A DNA stretch of 64,000 nt from Microbotryum silenes-acaulis (Eukaryota; Basidiomycota; Microbotryomycetes; Microbotryales; Microbotryaceae). Every line of letters begins with the position of its first letter. Position 1 is the first letter of the stretch. The notes under the pieces are model-generated. The model was given only the letters and a program-made list of their open reading frames with translations. It searched no databases and was not told the origin of the DNA. The stretch covers positions 720,291 to 784,290 of the forward strand of contig QPFY01000017.1 of NCBI GenBank assembly GCA_003665825.1, given 5' to 3'. A program made the translations under genes and the position numbers. Of the stretch, positions 11,188-25,000 are shown piece after piece.

Positions 11188-12829
11188 ATGGCCAACCCAG
11201 GAGCATCTTCATATGCAAGTGTTTCGGACTATTGCTGCAAGTGGGCTCCTCTGACGATAACGCTGACCTTATCTTCGCGCAGTCGTTCTCGCTGACTACG
11301 TTCTCCCCCTCGGGCAAGCTCATTCAAATCGAACATGCACTCGCTGCCGTGGGGCAAGGCACTACCAGCTTAGGCATCAAAGGTGAGAGTCGAAGCTGAG
11401 GAGAAGTAGCTCGCGGGTGTCCGCCCACACAATCGAAAGGAGCTGCGTCCGCTCGACGTCACCCTCGTCGTTGTCGGCGTCGTCATCGTCTTCACCCGCC
11501 TCGACCCTCGTCCGCGATCAATGGCATGGCCGGCAGTTTTGACGACGGCCTATAATCTCGAAAGTCTCCATTAAATGATCAACGCCTTTTCAACCGTGTT
11601 GTCGCCTCTCCGGCACCCCGCACCGTGCCAGGAGCGACGCGTCACCCCTCGTCACACTCGACCTCCAGCATGGAACTTGCATTGATTCGCTTCGATCGTA
11701 GCCACAGGTTTCGTCGCGTCCGATGGTGCACTTTGCTGATACTGTTGATCTCCCTCACTTTTCGCTGTGCAGCTTCGAACGGTATCGTGTTGGCAACGTC
11801 CAAGAAGCCTCCGTCGCCCCTAGTCGATGATTCCATGTTGGAAAAGGCGAGTCCTATCGGATCATTTTGTAAAGGATGTCGATTCCTTGCAAGATCTCAC
11901 CCTTACAATAACCATCACATCTCCTACTATGTTACCTATGCCGCTCCCATCCTTCCCGCCGCCGGTTCCGTCGACGTGCCTAATGCGACTGCTACACGCC
12001 TGCTGGCCGGGCGATGTCTACAGGTGTCTCTCGTCTGCCCCAACATCGGTCTTGTCTACTCAGGGATGGGACCCGACTTCCGAGTACTCGTGGCCAAAGC
12101 GCGCAAGTCAGCGCAGTCGTACTGGAAAATCTACGGCGAGTATCCGTCGACGAGGGTCATGGTCGGCGAAATCGCGAGTGTGATGCAGGATGCGACACAA
12201 TCAGGGTCAGTCCACGTCGATGGCGCCCATTGGTACGCTACAAAGGACCTGACACCCCGGATGATGCCTTACAGCGGTGTGCGACCGTACGGCGTATCTT
12301 TGCTCGTGGCCGGCTACGATAAGGCGAAAGGCCACACACTCTACCAGGTCGATCCATCGGGTGCATTCTGGGCATGGAAGGCGAGCGCGATCGGAAAAAA
12401 CCAAGTCAACGCTAAGACATTCTTAGAAAAACGGTCAGTCGCTCGATCACGCCGTCCTTCCTCGAAAATTGCTTTGCTGATATCTTCCTGCTCGTCGGTT
12501 CCCGCAGCTACAACGATGATCTTTCCCTCGAGGACGCCATTCACACAGCCCTCTTGACGCTGAAGGAAGGATTCGAAGGTGTCATGACGGAGAAGACGAT
12601 CGAGCTGGGCATCATCTCCACTGCCGGGTTTGAGGGCGCTCAGCATGTGCTCGGAGCACACGGAACGGGTTCGACCGACAGCCCTTGCTTCAGGAAGCTG
12701 ACGGGGCAGGAGGTGGCAGAGTGAGTTGCGCATGTCTTCTTTGATTTTTTCCTAGAATCAAATAAGAATACTGACGGTATCTCGCTCCGTTTTGCGCGCT
12801 TATTGGTGTACAGCTATCTTCAATTGTAG
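11188..12829 (+). CDS. PRE8: 20S proteasome subunit alpha type-2
   Basis: Outer-ring alpha subunit of the 20S core. Seven exons: 11188-11214, 11283-11382, 11773-11846, 12024-12205, 12275-12433, 12508-12720 and 12814-12829; total 771 nt, 256 aa, in phase. Family features: [20 protein letters not shown] (alpha N-terminal signature), [26 protein letters not shown], the [17 protein letters not shown] block, [30 protein letters not shown] and the C-terminal EVADYLQL. Introns 1 and 3 only fit if they begin with GC (donors GCAAGT and GCGAGT); the alternative GT donors break the conserved sequence or the phase. A Glu-Tyr pair is Glu-His here (IEHAL), a small variation from the usual IEYAL. Expected in nucleus and cytosol. 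Confidence 0.92.
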
Positions 12830-13199
12830 ACGTGAATCGCGGTCCTGTAATTTGCAATTTTCATTTACCGCCCTTGGCAACTGGTTCCAATGTTGTTGGA
12901 CGCATGGGCTCGAGCTATAGTAAATGCATGCTGTAGTCTGTGATCGGTGTGTTTGCTCCAAATGAAAAAGAAATAATACGTTCTTGGCATGCTCCCTCAC
13001 CGCTGCCGACTGACCATCTGCCGAAGCCTCGACGAAAGGCCTGGGCCATAGTCGGCCCGGGCACTGCCCCGGCGGGTCCGGCGCTCGGCGAGCTCAAGAA
13101 CCGGAACGGTTCTGTGAGCCTCTCGGCTACTCACCGCATCTTTCGCTCTCCAGCTTCCCTCCACTTTAGCGAAGTCACCTCCCCACACCCACCGCTATC
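12830..13199. other. intergenic region, no gene seen
   Basis: 370 bases between the proteasome stop and the next start. AT-richer near 12,720-12,980, as expected for a 3' end, then TC-rich before the next ATG. No RNA gene or repeat recognised. Confidence 0.35.
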
Positions 13200-15039
13200 A
13201 TGACCGCAACTAAGTTGGTGGAAACTCAAGGTGTCGAGTATGGTGCCATTAGGTGAGCGCTTGTGCCACCCGATGTCCTGTCGTCTATCCGGACGTCGTC
13301 TTACATTGGTGGAGCAGGGCAGTTGAGGCGCCCGTTACCAGGCTTGAGCATTGGCCTGCTGAGCAATGGGTTCACATGGCTACACGGTGTGGAAGAGACG
13401 ACGAATAGATCGATTTGGCAATCAGGTGAGGTGTGCTAAACGGCTGCTTTTGTGCACTCCTTTTCGACCGCAGGACGGAGCTCGACCAAGAAGCCGTCGA
13501 ACGCTACCTGGTCGCGAACATGCCAGGATTCAAGTTAGGGAGCATCCACCAGTTCTCATTCGGACAGTCGTGAGTTTAGTACATGGGTTTTGCCACAGCT
13601 CTGGGCTCTTCCTCCAAACACACCACTCATTCGAACCGCTATACGGATCTGCATCGCGATCTGGCCGGCCCTGCCCACCCCACATGCCTCACCCCCCTTT
13701 CTGTGAATAGGAACCCGACCTACCTCATCAACTCGGCTTCAGACCCACCGCAGCAGTACGTTCTCCGCAAGAAGCCGCCTGGAAAGCTCGTATCCCAAAC
13801 AGCGCATGCCATCGAGCGAGAGTACAAGATCATCAAAGCGATCGGCGAGGATGGGACCGTGCCCGTGCCCAAGGTCTACGCGCTGTGTCTCGACGCGAGT
13901 ATCCTGGGCACACCGTTCTATGTCATGGAGTACATCAAGGTAGGTTTCACTTCCTTTGGCTAGTATGTACTGGATGTTCAACAACCTCATGCCACGATGC
14001 CTCACTCCCTGCAGGGCCGAATTTTCACCGACGTGCGAATGCCCGAGATCGAGACCAAGGAAGAACGAACCAAGTGCTGGATGAGCATCATCAAAACGCT
14101 TGCATCTTTGCATAAACTCAACCCAGACAAAATTGGTCTGGGCGATTTTGGGTCAAAGGCACCGTTCTATCCTCGCCAGATCAAGTACGCGAGTTCCTAG
14201 GCTAGCGTAGTTCGCGTACAAATGACACTGCTTTCCTGACCCCAATTTTGGCGCGTCTCTCACTTCGCAGATCTCTCAGTCGTGTCTCAAGGGCGCAGGC
14301 GCTTGTGAAAGACGATGTCACGGGAAACGAAGTGGGCGAGATTCCGGGCTTTGATTTCCTCATCGACTGGTACTCCAAAAATGCTCCTGAGGGTCGCGGA
14401 CTGGAGGGCGGGGTCATTCATGGCGACTTCAAATGCGACAACATGGTCAGTTTGAAAGAACCGAAGCAAAGTGACAATAGACAAGCGGAATCTAAACCTA
14501 CCTGAGCGCTTTGCAGATCTTCCACCCCACCAAACCCGAAGTTATCGGCGTTCTTGACTGGGAGCTATCGACCCTCGGACACCCGTACTCTGATCTTGCC
14601 AACTTGCTTCAGCCGTTCTACGTCCCTGAGCAGGAAGGTGCCCCCCGACCATCCGCTTTGTCGGCCCTTCGGGATATTTCCGAAGCCGATCTCCCCATCC
14701 CTTCGGCTGAACAACTCCTCAAGGCGTATTGCAAGGAGATGGGCCAGCCGTACCCGCTTCAACGATGGACTGCCGCGGTATCTTTTGCCTTCTTCCGGGT
14801 GAGCAGAATCAGATACATCTCGTGTCTGGACACGAACTTGCGACGCTGATGCCAACCTACGCTCGACCGCGTTCCCTCAGCTCGCTGTCATTACTCAAGG
14901 AATCGCTGCGCGAGCCGCCAAAGGTCAAGCCTCGAGTGCCAAAGCGAAATCGTACTCGACAATGTTCCCGCTTGTTGGTATGCTTGCTGTTGACACCATT
15001 GAGCGTGCTGGACAGACGGGAGGCGATAGCAAGTTGTGA
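13200..15039 (+). CDS. ACAD10/11-type aminoglycoside phosphotransferase-like protein
   Basis: Kinase-like phosphotransferase related to the N-terminal domain of ACAD10/ACAD11, which phosphorylates 4-hydroxyacyl-CoA for fatty-acid breakdown. The start is [18 protein letters not shown] at 13200; a GTGAGC donor follows. Later exons supply [32 protein letters not shown] (nucleotide-binding loop), [11 protein letters not shown] with the ATP-contacting lysines, YVMEYIKGRIFTD, the Brenner motif [11 protein letters not shown], and the DFG-equivalent [17 protein letters not shown]. The tail FFRLAVITQG...[12 protein letters not shown] ends at 15039. All catalytic residues (HGD, N, LDW) are visible. There is no acyl-CoA dehydrogenase domain, so this is a stand-alone kinase as in many fungi. 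Junctions between 13,253 and 13,470 are uncertain. A C-terminal SKL is a textbook PTS1 peroxisomal signal. Confidence 0.85.
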
Positions 15040-15207
15040 GACGCCCACCGAGAGCTTTCAAGTGTGGGAAAGCATCTGTACCTTTCTTTGAAATGTCATT
15101 TATTTTGCAAATTCACTTCAGCCCAGCGCTTTGGTATGTGAATGAAAAAGCTTGGTAGAGCTTGAATCTGGTTTGCACTAACTGCTACTCGTGACAGTTC
15201 ATGTCTA

Positions 15208-17242
15208 TTAATCGATCTCATCAGGCATACTAGTATCTATGGGTTGTTGCTGTCGCCCTCCTGTCGGCTCGCTTGTCCCGGTCTGATCTAGAATCTCTGT
15301 TGTCTCAAACTGTGACACGTAGCTACTATGTCAGCTTTTTCAAGATCCAAAAGCATTTGTACCCGAAAGATGTGCAACTCACCGAAAGAATCCCGGCCTC
15401 TTGGAGCTTTTTGACAACATCTTCGGCGTCCTCCACGCTCATCTTGCCCAAGACCTTGTTCACCTTCTCGAGGCTTTTCGCCTGAAGAGCCTTTTGCAGG
15501 CCTGGCGAAAACGAGCTGAAGTAATCCCATCGACGCTGGAGGAATTCGCGCACGAGGTCAGGATCGAGCTCATCGGCGCCCTCCCCGGTGATTTCGAGAG
15601 TCTCTGGAGGCGGGCCATCCGGCACTTCGAAGGTGATGACCGTTGATGGATCGGAGGCGACAAGTTGAATCTGTTCTTTCCCGTCAGGATTCCTAGCTCG
15701 ATCTGCCTCCTTCTCGGCGGCGACGACGTGCGCTCGTTCGATGATCCGTTTGGCAGTGCCGTTGACGTCTTCAAGGAACATTTGCAAGGCCTTAGGATCG
15801 CTCGATGTCATCCTGTGGCCACGCGGACATGATATCAGTGCACAAGCATACCGCTGTATCTGAGCAAGCCCAAGCGTACCTTTTGAAGTAGAGTGCGACT
15901 CCATCTTTCCCAAGTTTGAGGCAGTATTGGATCATTAGCGCCTTCTCAACGCACTCGCGAGCCCTCTTGTTGCCCCCCTTCATCGCCACCGAGAATGCCT
16001 CTACAAGCAATGCATCCGTCGTCTCTTCTGCCAAAAGTGATGGATTGTCCGAAATGGCGGCGAAGCACGATGCGAAGTCAAGAGGTTTGAGCTTGGAGAA
16101 GCGCAATGCTGAGCCCGTGAGATCGGGAACATCTTCGTCGTCTGAGGAGTCACTGCCGATCGCTGCCGCTTCCTGTACGACGGACGGGGAACAAGGAGAA
16201 ACGCAATAAATATCGAGTCACGTATGGTGCAGACCAGCTCAGGAAGAAGGGTACGAACCGCTTCTGCTGCGAGGACCGAAGGGGAGTTGATGGTCTCGAT
16301 CTGAGTCTCGGCCTTCTTCGCTTTCGACTTTGTGCCAGGTGCTGACGTTGATGAAGTAGCTGGGTTGGGCTGCGCTGAGGGTTTGTTGGAGATCATCTAC
16401 AAGTTGAGGAGACCCTCGAAAGTCAGCGCTCGACGGGGCCATACCTTGAGGGAAGACTCCTTCGGCAAGAAGATGCGTCGAACTGACGGTCTTTGACTCG
16501 AACCCAACGTGAATGTCTTCGCTCGTGATGTGTTTTTGCTGTTCAGCGATCTCTGTCTTTCGTTCCTCGACGATCTCGGCTTGGCGTTGCACCAGTCGCT
16601 CCTGATGGCGTTCCAACTCGGCGACCAGTCGATCGTTGCGCCCCTGTTCGCCGCTGCCGTCCTTCTCCACGGCGTTGACTACCTGGGTGAGCAGGGCGAG
16701 GATCATGTGGTCCTGGCTGGGTTGCTCGCCGTCCTTGAATTGCTTGCCATCGAAATCAGGTACGGCCACGCGTAGCCGAGCAATCTCGCGTGAGATGAAC
16801 GGTGCGCCTTCGTCGTTGGTCGCGGTCGAGAGCGCGCGCATGCGCTCGAGCAGAGCGATGTTCATTTCGTTCTCAAGGTCAAGATGCTGAAGCTTGAGTT
16901 TGCGTAGTTCTCGTTTTTCGTGGATATCGCGTTGTTTCCATCTGTAAAAGGTCACGAGCGAAGCCGCGAAAGATGACGGGGCAGCACGCAAGGGGGGTGA
17001 GCCTCCTCGGTCTCGAAGGTGCGCGAGCACTCTGCGGAAGCGGCAGGCAGAATCCGGAGCGGATCACGTACCTAATCATGGACTTTTTGTCGACGTTGGG
17101 GTGTACCTCAATGTCCGAGTCATCCGAGAGCTGGTTGCGAGGTTGAGCGACAGCGGTCGGTGAGCTGCGGCACGGCGGCAAGACGAGCAACGGGAGAACT
17201 GACCTCGAGAGCGTCCCATTTGTTGTAGTTGAGACGCGACAT
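15208..17242 (-). CDS. CDC37: Hsp90 co-chaperone Cdc37
   Basis: Kinase-specific Hsp90 co-chaperone of the cytosol. The first exon gives MSRLNYNKWDALE from 17242; the next supplies LSDDSDIEVHPNVDKKSMI, which contains the CK2-type phosphoserine site (DDSDIE) conserved in Cdc37, followed by the long helical exon WKQRDIHEKRELRKLKLQHL to about 16,480. Then come a Lys/Ala/Ser linker (about 16,400-16,260), the Hsp90-binding middle part with FASCFAAISDNPSLLAEETT and YCLKLGKDGVALYFKR, and a C-terminal helical domain from MTSSDPKALQMFLEDV. A last intron (GTGAGT...GTCACAG) adds an acidic tail ending MPDEID; stop 15210-15208. Several short introns interrupt the gene. It is convergent with the phosphotransferase gene, with 168 bases between stops. 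Confidence 0.92.
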
Positions 17243-17868
17243 GGCCAGATCGAGGCTCGAGAGAGGTGGGAAATGAGAAAGGGTAGCTGGTTGAGGCGTG
17301 TAGTGTAGGAGCCTATTCTACGTTCTCCGGCTGAGTGAGTGCAAGAAAGTGGGAGACGACTCACGGTTGGTGGGGAAGGGGAAGGGAAGCCGATCGAAAG
17401 CAGTCGAAATCTGACGGCGCTTCCTTTTATTTTTTATTTTTTATTTTACAGATTTCAATAACAGTATAATTATATTAATACCTAGAAACCTTTGGAAGCA
17501 TTGGGCTCTCTGTCGAAAGCCGCGACTAAGCCGCGTACTAAGCAGGACTAAGCCGCGTACTATAGCCGCGTCAAAGCCCGTCGAAACTGGCTCGCCGGCG
17601 GCTTTCACCATCTCGACTTCTTCTGCCTCATACTGACTGCACCCGTTACACCCCGTCAATGAATCGAGTCACGCCCTGAACCTTTCGAAACAGTACACTA
17701 CGCTTCCGCCTTCGCCCGCGCCGCGCCCGGTGCCAAGTTGCTACGACTCGACACGTCGCGACGCGTTCGCACGACTCGTCCAGCTTCGCGACCGGTGATC
17801 GGTTCTCACTGAACGGTGCGGCAACCCTTGGTTCGGACGCACTACCGGTGGCGTAGCCTGTGGTGCTC
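17243..17868. promoter_or_regulatory. divergent intergenic region between CDC37 and LIM gene
   Basis: 626 bases holding two divergent promoters. A T/A low-complexity run (repeats of TTTTTA) lies at about 17,424-17,452, followed by a near-duplicated ccgcgtactaagc segment at about 17,520-17,565. No gene or RNA recognised. Confidence 0.4.
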
Positions 17869-19488
17869 ATGCATACGCCCAGCTTGCCTTTGGGAAACGA
17901 CTATAGACCGTTCGTCTCGACCGCCGATGCGACTGCGGCGCACCATGCTCAGCTCGTTGCCCACTACTGGCACTTTGCACAGCAAGGCGTCGTCGCGCCG
18001 GTGATCGAAGGCGACCTCTACCAGTGGCGTGCAAGGGAGGAGGCTCTTGAGTGGGCTCAGCGCCATGGCATCGTTCTTTCGCACCCTGAGAACTCTCCCA
18101 CCCCCGCGACGGTGCACGGTGGGGCCGCGTCCGTATCGACACCGACTCACCAAATGCCGACTAGCCCGGCCGCACCTCTTTCTGATGGTAAGTACCTTGC
18201 AGCACAGCGTCTCACCGTTTCGCCAATGCTGCCTTCCAAATATTACAGGTGCTAATGCCGAGGATTCCCGAACGCAGCAGGCCCTCGCTCGGGCCGTCCA
18301 CTTCCGACTCCAAAGCCCAACCCCGTACCACTTGCTCCACCTGTCTTCTCTCTTCCGGACTCAAATCGTCCCGCACCATCATCAACATCATCTGTCTTGC
18401 CCGCTGTCTTCGTGGAAGGCAACGAATGTGTCTCGACACCATCTGCTGCGCTGTTGACCGCGTTCCCAATAGACGAAGCTTCACCAAGCCAAGCGAACGA
18501 CACCAGCGGAGTTCCGACCTTCACTATGGTATTGGAAGACGAACGGCCGGAGCTACGGTCCGCAGTCAACCTAACCACATCCTTTGATTCCAAAACTTTG
18601 ACATCCCCGCTACCGCCACTCCACCCTCGATTCGATCCGAGCCATCCTTCGCACTACCTTTACCACCCGAGTTCTTCTGCTCCGGCACTATTTGACAACG
18701 ACAACGTCACCTGTCACGGCTGCGATGGGACGATACTAGGTCGTAAGTTGTTGGCGATGGGGAAGCAATGGCACCCTGAATGCTTCGTGTGCTCGCTCGA
18801 AGGCTGCGGACAACGCCTGGAGCACGTCGAATTCGATGGAAAGGATGACCGGGTTTATTGCATTCTGCACTTTGAAGAGGTGGGTCTGTCTTTGATTGGC
18901 TCAATTCTCGCCTGCAGCATCTCTCCACGCTGATGAAGTGTATGGAAACTCGGATTACGCTCTGCAGCTCTTTGCCGATATCTGCTATCATTGCAAGACG
19001 CCCATCACAATTGATCAAGTCATTACAATCGACGACCCGCGACTTCTGCCACCGACCCGACGAACCTACCATGCTTTGCACCTCTTCTGCAGCTCATGCG
19101 GCGACCCCTTCATCGAACCCAAGCTGCTCTTGCCGGATAAAGACGAGGCTACGCCAGACCCTTACACCATTCATGAAGGCTTTGTGTACTGTGAGAACTG
19201 TGATCTGCGACTATGGAAGCCAAAGTGCGCGAGTGCAAAGTGCGGGCACTCGGGCATTGCAAATGGATGGATTGAGATTGGGGATCAGAAGTGGCACGAA
19301 AAATGCTTCTGCTGTAGAGTGAGTTTTGCAATTTTCTTCTCTTCTCTACCTCTCTCTTGTGAATCAATCAGGAGTAATTTACTGACCCAATCTACTTTCA
19401 GATGTGTGACACACCCTTGACAGGATCATACATGGTGCCGGAGGGAGGACAGAACGAAGTGCTTTGCCTTGCCTGCTTTGATGGTTGA
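17869..19488 (+). CDS. LIM-domain protein (paxillin/Pxl1-like)
   Basis: Probable actin- or Rho-associated adaptor. Exon 1 is 17869-18187 (ATG CAT ACG). Exon 2 starts at 18278 after GCAG; the nearer acceptor at 18249 leads to an in-frame stop, which decides the choice. The N-terminal half is Pro/Ser-rich after a helical segment (LVAHYWHFAQQGVVAPVIEG). LIM1 begins CHGCDGTILGRKLLAMGK with WHPECFVC. LIM2 begins ICYHCKTPI, with HLFCSSCGDPF and YCENCDLRLW. LIM3 begins CASAKCGHSG with WHEKCFCCRMCDTPL and ends CLACFDG. Zinc ligands are complete in each finger. An intron at about 18,880-18,917 and one at 19,319-19,401 (GTGAGT...TTTCAG) split the LIM region. The gene ends directly after LIM3. It is the last host gene before the retrotransposon pile. 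Confidence 0.8.
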
Positions 19489-19998
19489 GAGACATGGGCA
19501 TCATTGACTCACTACTTGTATACACCAAAAATGCACTGCATTTGCTACCTTCTTCCTGATGAGTCAACTCTCAGCTCAACAGGGGCGCCTCAGCCTCTCG
19601 GGACGCAACTCAGCCCCAAGGCCTACATCATCTCAACATTGACGCTTCGCCCTCTCCTGACGTCTGTTGCAGCAGATGAAGGGCCCAAGGCCAAGTGTCG
19701 GTGCGCCCGACGACCTGGCGACGCGACTCGAGAAGCTCACCACCCGGAAAGACCTCACGTGCGAGAGAGAGAGAGAGAGAGATCTTCATTTCAAGACTGT
19801 ATCGCGCTAAAGCACATGTAGTCCGCCAGAAATATCTGAGCAAAACTATAAATAGGTTATTGGGGAGTACTGTACAGTTGGGAATGTTGGTGGTGGTGTG
19901 TATATAAAATCCAGGAAAGAAATTGTTGTTGTTGGGTAGAAACCTCCGCGCACCCGCCAGCGTTGCCATAACACACCGAGTCGAGAAGGGGTCCAAGC
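19489..19998. other. transition between host genes and retrotransposon nest
   Basis: 510 bases downstream of the LIM gene. From 19,557 about 40 bases (TGATGAGTCAACTCTCAGCT...) resemble the first bases of the B LTR but in plus orientation, perhaps an eroded LTR. A GA dinucleotide repeat occupies 19,762-19,782. The rest shows no gene. The five bases before B (CAAGC, 19,994-19,998) would be one copy of its target duplication; the other copy is not in the window. Confidence 0.4.
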
Positions 19999-22011
<2,013 letters not shown>

Positions 22012-22016
<5 letters not shown>

Positions 22017-25000
22017 CCCCCCCCCCACGCGAACGCGAGGTAGACTTGAGCCGTGGGTGCCGCGTCCGGAGGCCTAGAGCATAGCAATGTATACCAAAAA
22101 TCTTGGGACCCAGCGCTTTGGTGAATAGGTCCGCAACCATGTTCGCTGTGCCAACGTGTGAGAGGGAGATATCGCCTCGGTTGACCATGTCGCGGACAAA
22201 ATGCTCGCGGAGGCGTATGTGTCGAGTGCCGGAGGTGCGAACAGGGTCGTGGGCGACTGCGGCCGCGGCCTCGTTGTCGGTGAAGATGTGAGCTGCATCG
22301 ATCGGGCGAACGTGGAGCTCGGAGAGGAGTTGCGTAAGGTAAATCGCTTCCTTACCAGCGTGCGACAAGGCGAGGTATTTGGCATCAGTGGTGGAATCCG
22401 CCACCCGAGTCTGACGCTTCGATGACCAAGAGACGGCGGAGCCAGCCAAGTAAAAGACGAAACCCATTGTGGAGATGGATGTGTCGACGCAGGCACCCCA
22501 GTTCGCATCGGAATAACCAACCACACCCGTAACTTTGGCTGGACCGCAGGCGTAGAGTAGCTCATCGCGGTACGTGGCGCGAAGGTAGCGAAGGACATGT
22601 TTGACGGCAATCCAATGACGGCGGCCAGGGTTGTTGGCGAACCGGGACAAGTACGAGACAGCGAAAGCAATGTCGGGTCGAGTGCCAAGGGAAATGTACA
22701 GGAGGGAGCCAATGGCTTGTAGGTACCACGATCGAATGCGCTCCGTTCCTTGACCCGGAACTGCCGTGAGCGAGAGGCCGGGCGTCATTGGCACCGTAGC
22801 GCCGCGTGTCGTGGTGTCGAAGTGAAACCGGGCGAGCACGTCCATGATGTAGCGTTCCTGGGATAGGGCAATGGAGCCGTCGTCCAGGCGGCGGATTTGG
22901 ATGCCGAGGATGTATTCCGCGGGGCCGAGTCGTTTGACGCCGTATCGCTGTTCAAGGCCGGAGATGACGCGTTTGATCTCGTCGAGGGCGGGGCTGACAA
23001 TGAGGAGATCGTCGACATACAAGGCAATATAATGGGGCCGTTGCTGATCATCAATGTGAGAGTAAATGCAGTGATCAGTGCCCGTTGCCTTGTACCCGAG
23101 GCTCCTGAGTGATGTGTCAATGTGGCGATTCCAGATGCGACCGGCCTGCTTGAGACCGTAGATTGAGCGCCGCAGGCGGAGAACCTTATCGCTCGGGAAG
23201 TCGAAACCTCGTGGCGTCGTCATCCAGATATCGTGATCGAGCTCGCCGTGGAGGTAAGCCTTGTCAATGTCTGCCTGATGAACGTGGTAACCATTGGCAG
23301 CGGCGAGGGCAAGGAGGCAGCGAATGGAGGAGAACCGGGCGACGGGTGCGAAAGTCTCCGAGAAGTCGATGCCGTCGCGTTGTCGGTTACCTTGCGCTAC
23401 GAGACGTGCCTTGTGCCCCGTGACTTCGCCGCGTGCGTCGCGTTTGGTCTTCCAGACGAACTTGGAGGTGACGATAGTGGCGCCCGGTGGTACCGATGAG
23501 CGAGGTTCGATGGTGAACACCTTGAAGTCGTCGCGCATGGCGGTGAACTCGGCGGCGGCAGCCTGAGCCCAGATGTCGTGCTCGTCGCTGGACATGGCTT
23601 CACGCCAGGTCTGAGGGTCGCTAGTGATGGACTTGACGGGCTCGATGGCGTCGAGGGTGGGGTCGTCGTCGTCTGTGGCAATGAAGGCGCGGTGGTGGCG
23701 AGAGAGGAAATCGATCTCATCAGGGGAGTCGTCATCGGAGGGCTGTTCAGCGGGGGCAATGGCGGGTGCGGGCGTCACCAGGGTGTCGTCGTCGGATCGA
23801 TGTACGTCCATCAGGTTGAGGCGAACCGCGGTGTTGGAGTTGAGGAGGTCAAGCGGGTCGTCCGAGTCATCGAGGGACGGTCCTCCGGCCGAGGACGTGG
23901 CGGGCGACGAAAGCGGGGCAAGCGACGGGGACGGCGAGGGGCTGATATCTGTAGAATTAAGTAAGGATCCGCCAGTGTACCCTGGGGCCACGTCAACGGC
24001 GCTCATGGCAGAATCATCAAGAGAGGATGAGACGTCCATGTGCGCCGACCTTACTAGTGGGGTCCTCGTCTTGACGGCGGGGGCGGGCGTGTCGGCGGGA
24101 ATGACGAACTGGCGTTCGGTGTTGTCCGCATCGACGGGCGTGTTGATTGGGAGGCCGGGGAAGTCGTCGTCGAGGAAGGTGGCATTTCGGCCAATCACAA
24201 CCTTGTTGGTAGAATGGTCGAAGAAACGGAAAGCCTTGGAGGCGAGGTCGTAACCGGTGAAGATCACGCGCGCGGCCTTGGGGTCGAGCTTGTTGCGAAG
24301 GTCCGGCGCGACCGTGAGCCAGGCCGCGCAGCCGAACGGGTGGAGGGCGGTGGCGGTGGTGCGTTGGCCGTTCCAAACGGATTCTGGAGTCTGTTTGGCC
24401 AAAGCTGAGTGTGAGCACCTGTTTTTGCAATAAACGAAGTACGCAGCCGCTTCATCCCAAAAGGTGGCCGGCAGATGGGAGTCAGCAAGGAGGGCGAGGA
24501 CGCCCTCGACAATGGAGAGATTGACACGTTCGGCACGACCGTTTTGCTGAGGTGTGTAGGGGATAGAGTATTGACGACGAATGCCCCTGGACTTGCAGAA
24601 CTCCGTGAATGCGTTCGATCGGTACTCCCCGCCGTTGTCGGTGCGAAGAATCCTTAAACGCGCGTTCGTTTCTAACTCCACTTCGGCGAGCCAAGTCTGG
24701 AAGGTCGGGAAGACGTCGCTTTTGTGATCGATCGCGTATGCCCAGAGTTTGCGAGAGTGGTCGTCAAGAAATGTGACAAGGTAGCGCTTGTTAAATGTAG
24801 GCTGCAGGACCTTGGGAGGTTGGTGTAGCGACCGCTAGGGCTACTGTAGGAGCGTCGACGTGGCAGGGTTGCGACGGACGGTCCGGGCGGAGAGGTCGTG
24901 CGGCGGCACAGGCGCGGTCTGACGAGACGAACGCGGTGCGGCTGGACGATCTGTTCTCTACCGAAGATTAGCGGTCTAGCTAATGTTGGGAAGCGGTAGA

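Noticed and set aside
23578..23964. Long antisense ORFs opposite the copia polyproteins (for example [11 protein letters not shown])
   Set aside because: They mirror the same position in each copy, have biased GC-rich composition and no domain; shadows of the pol frame.
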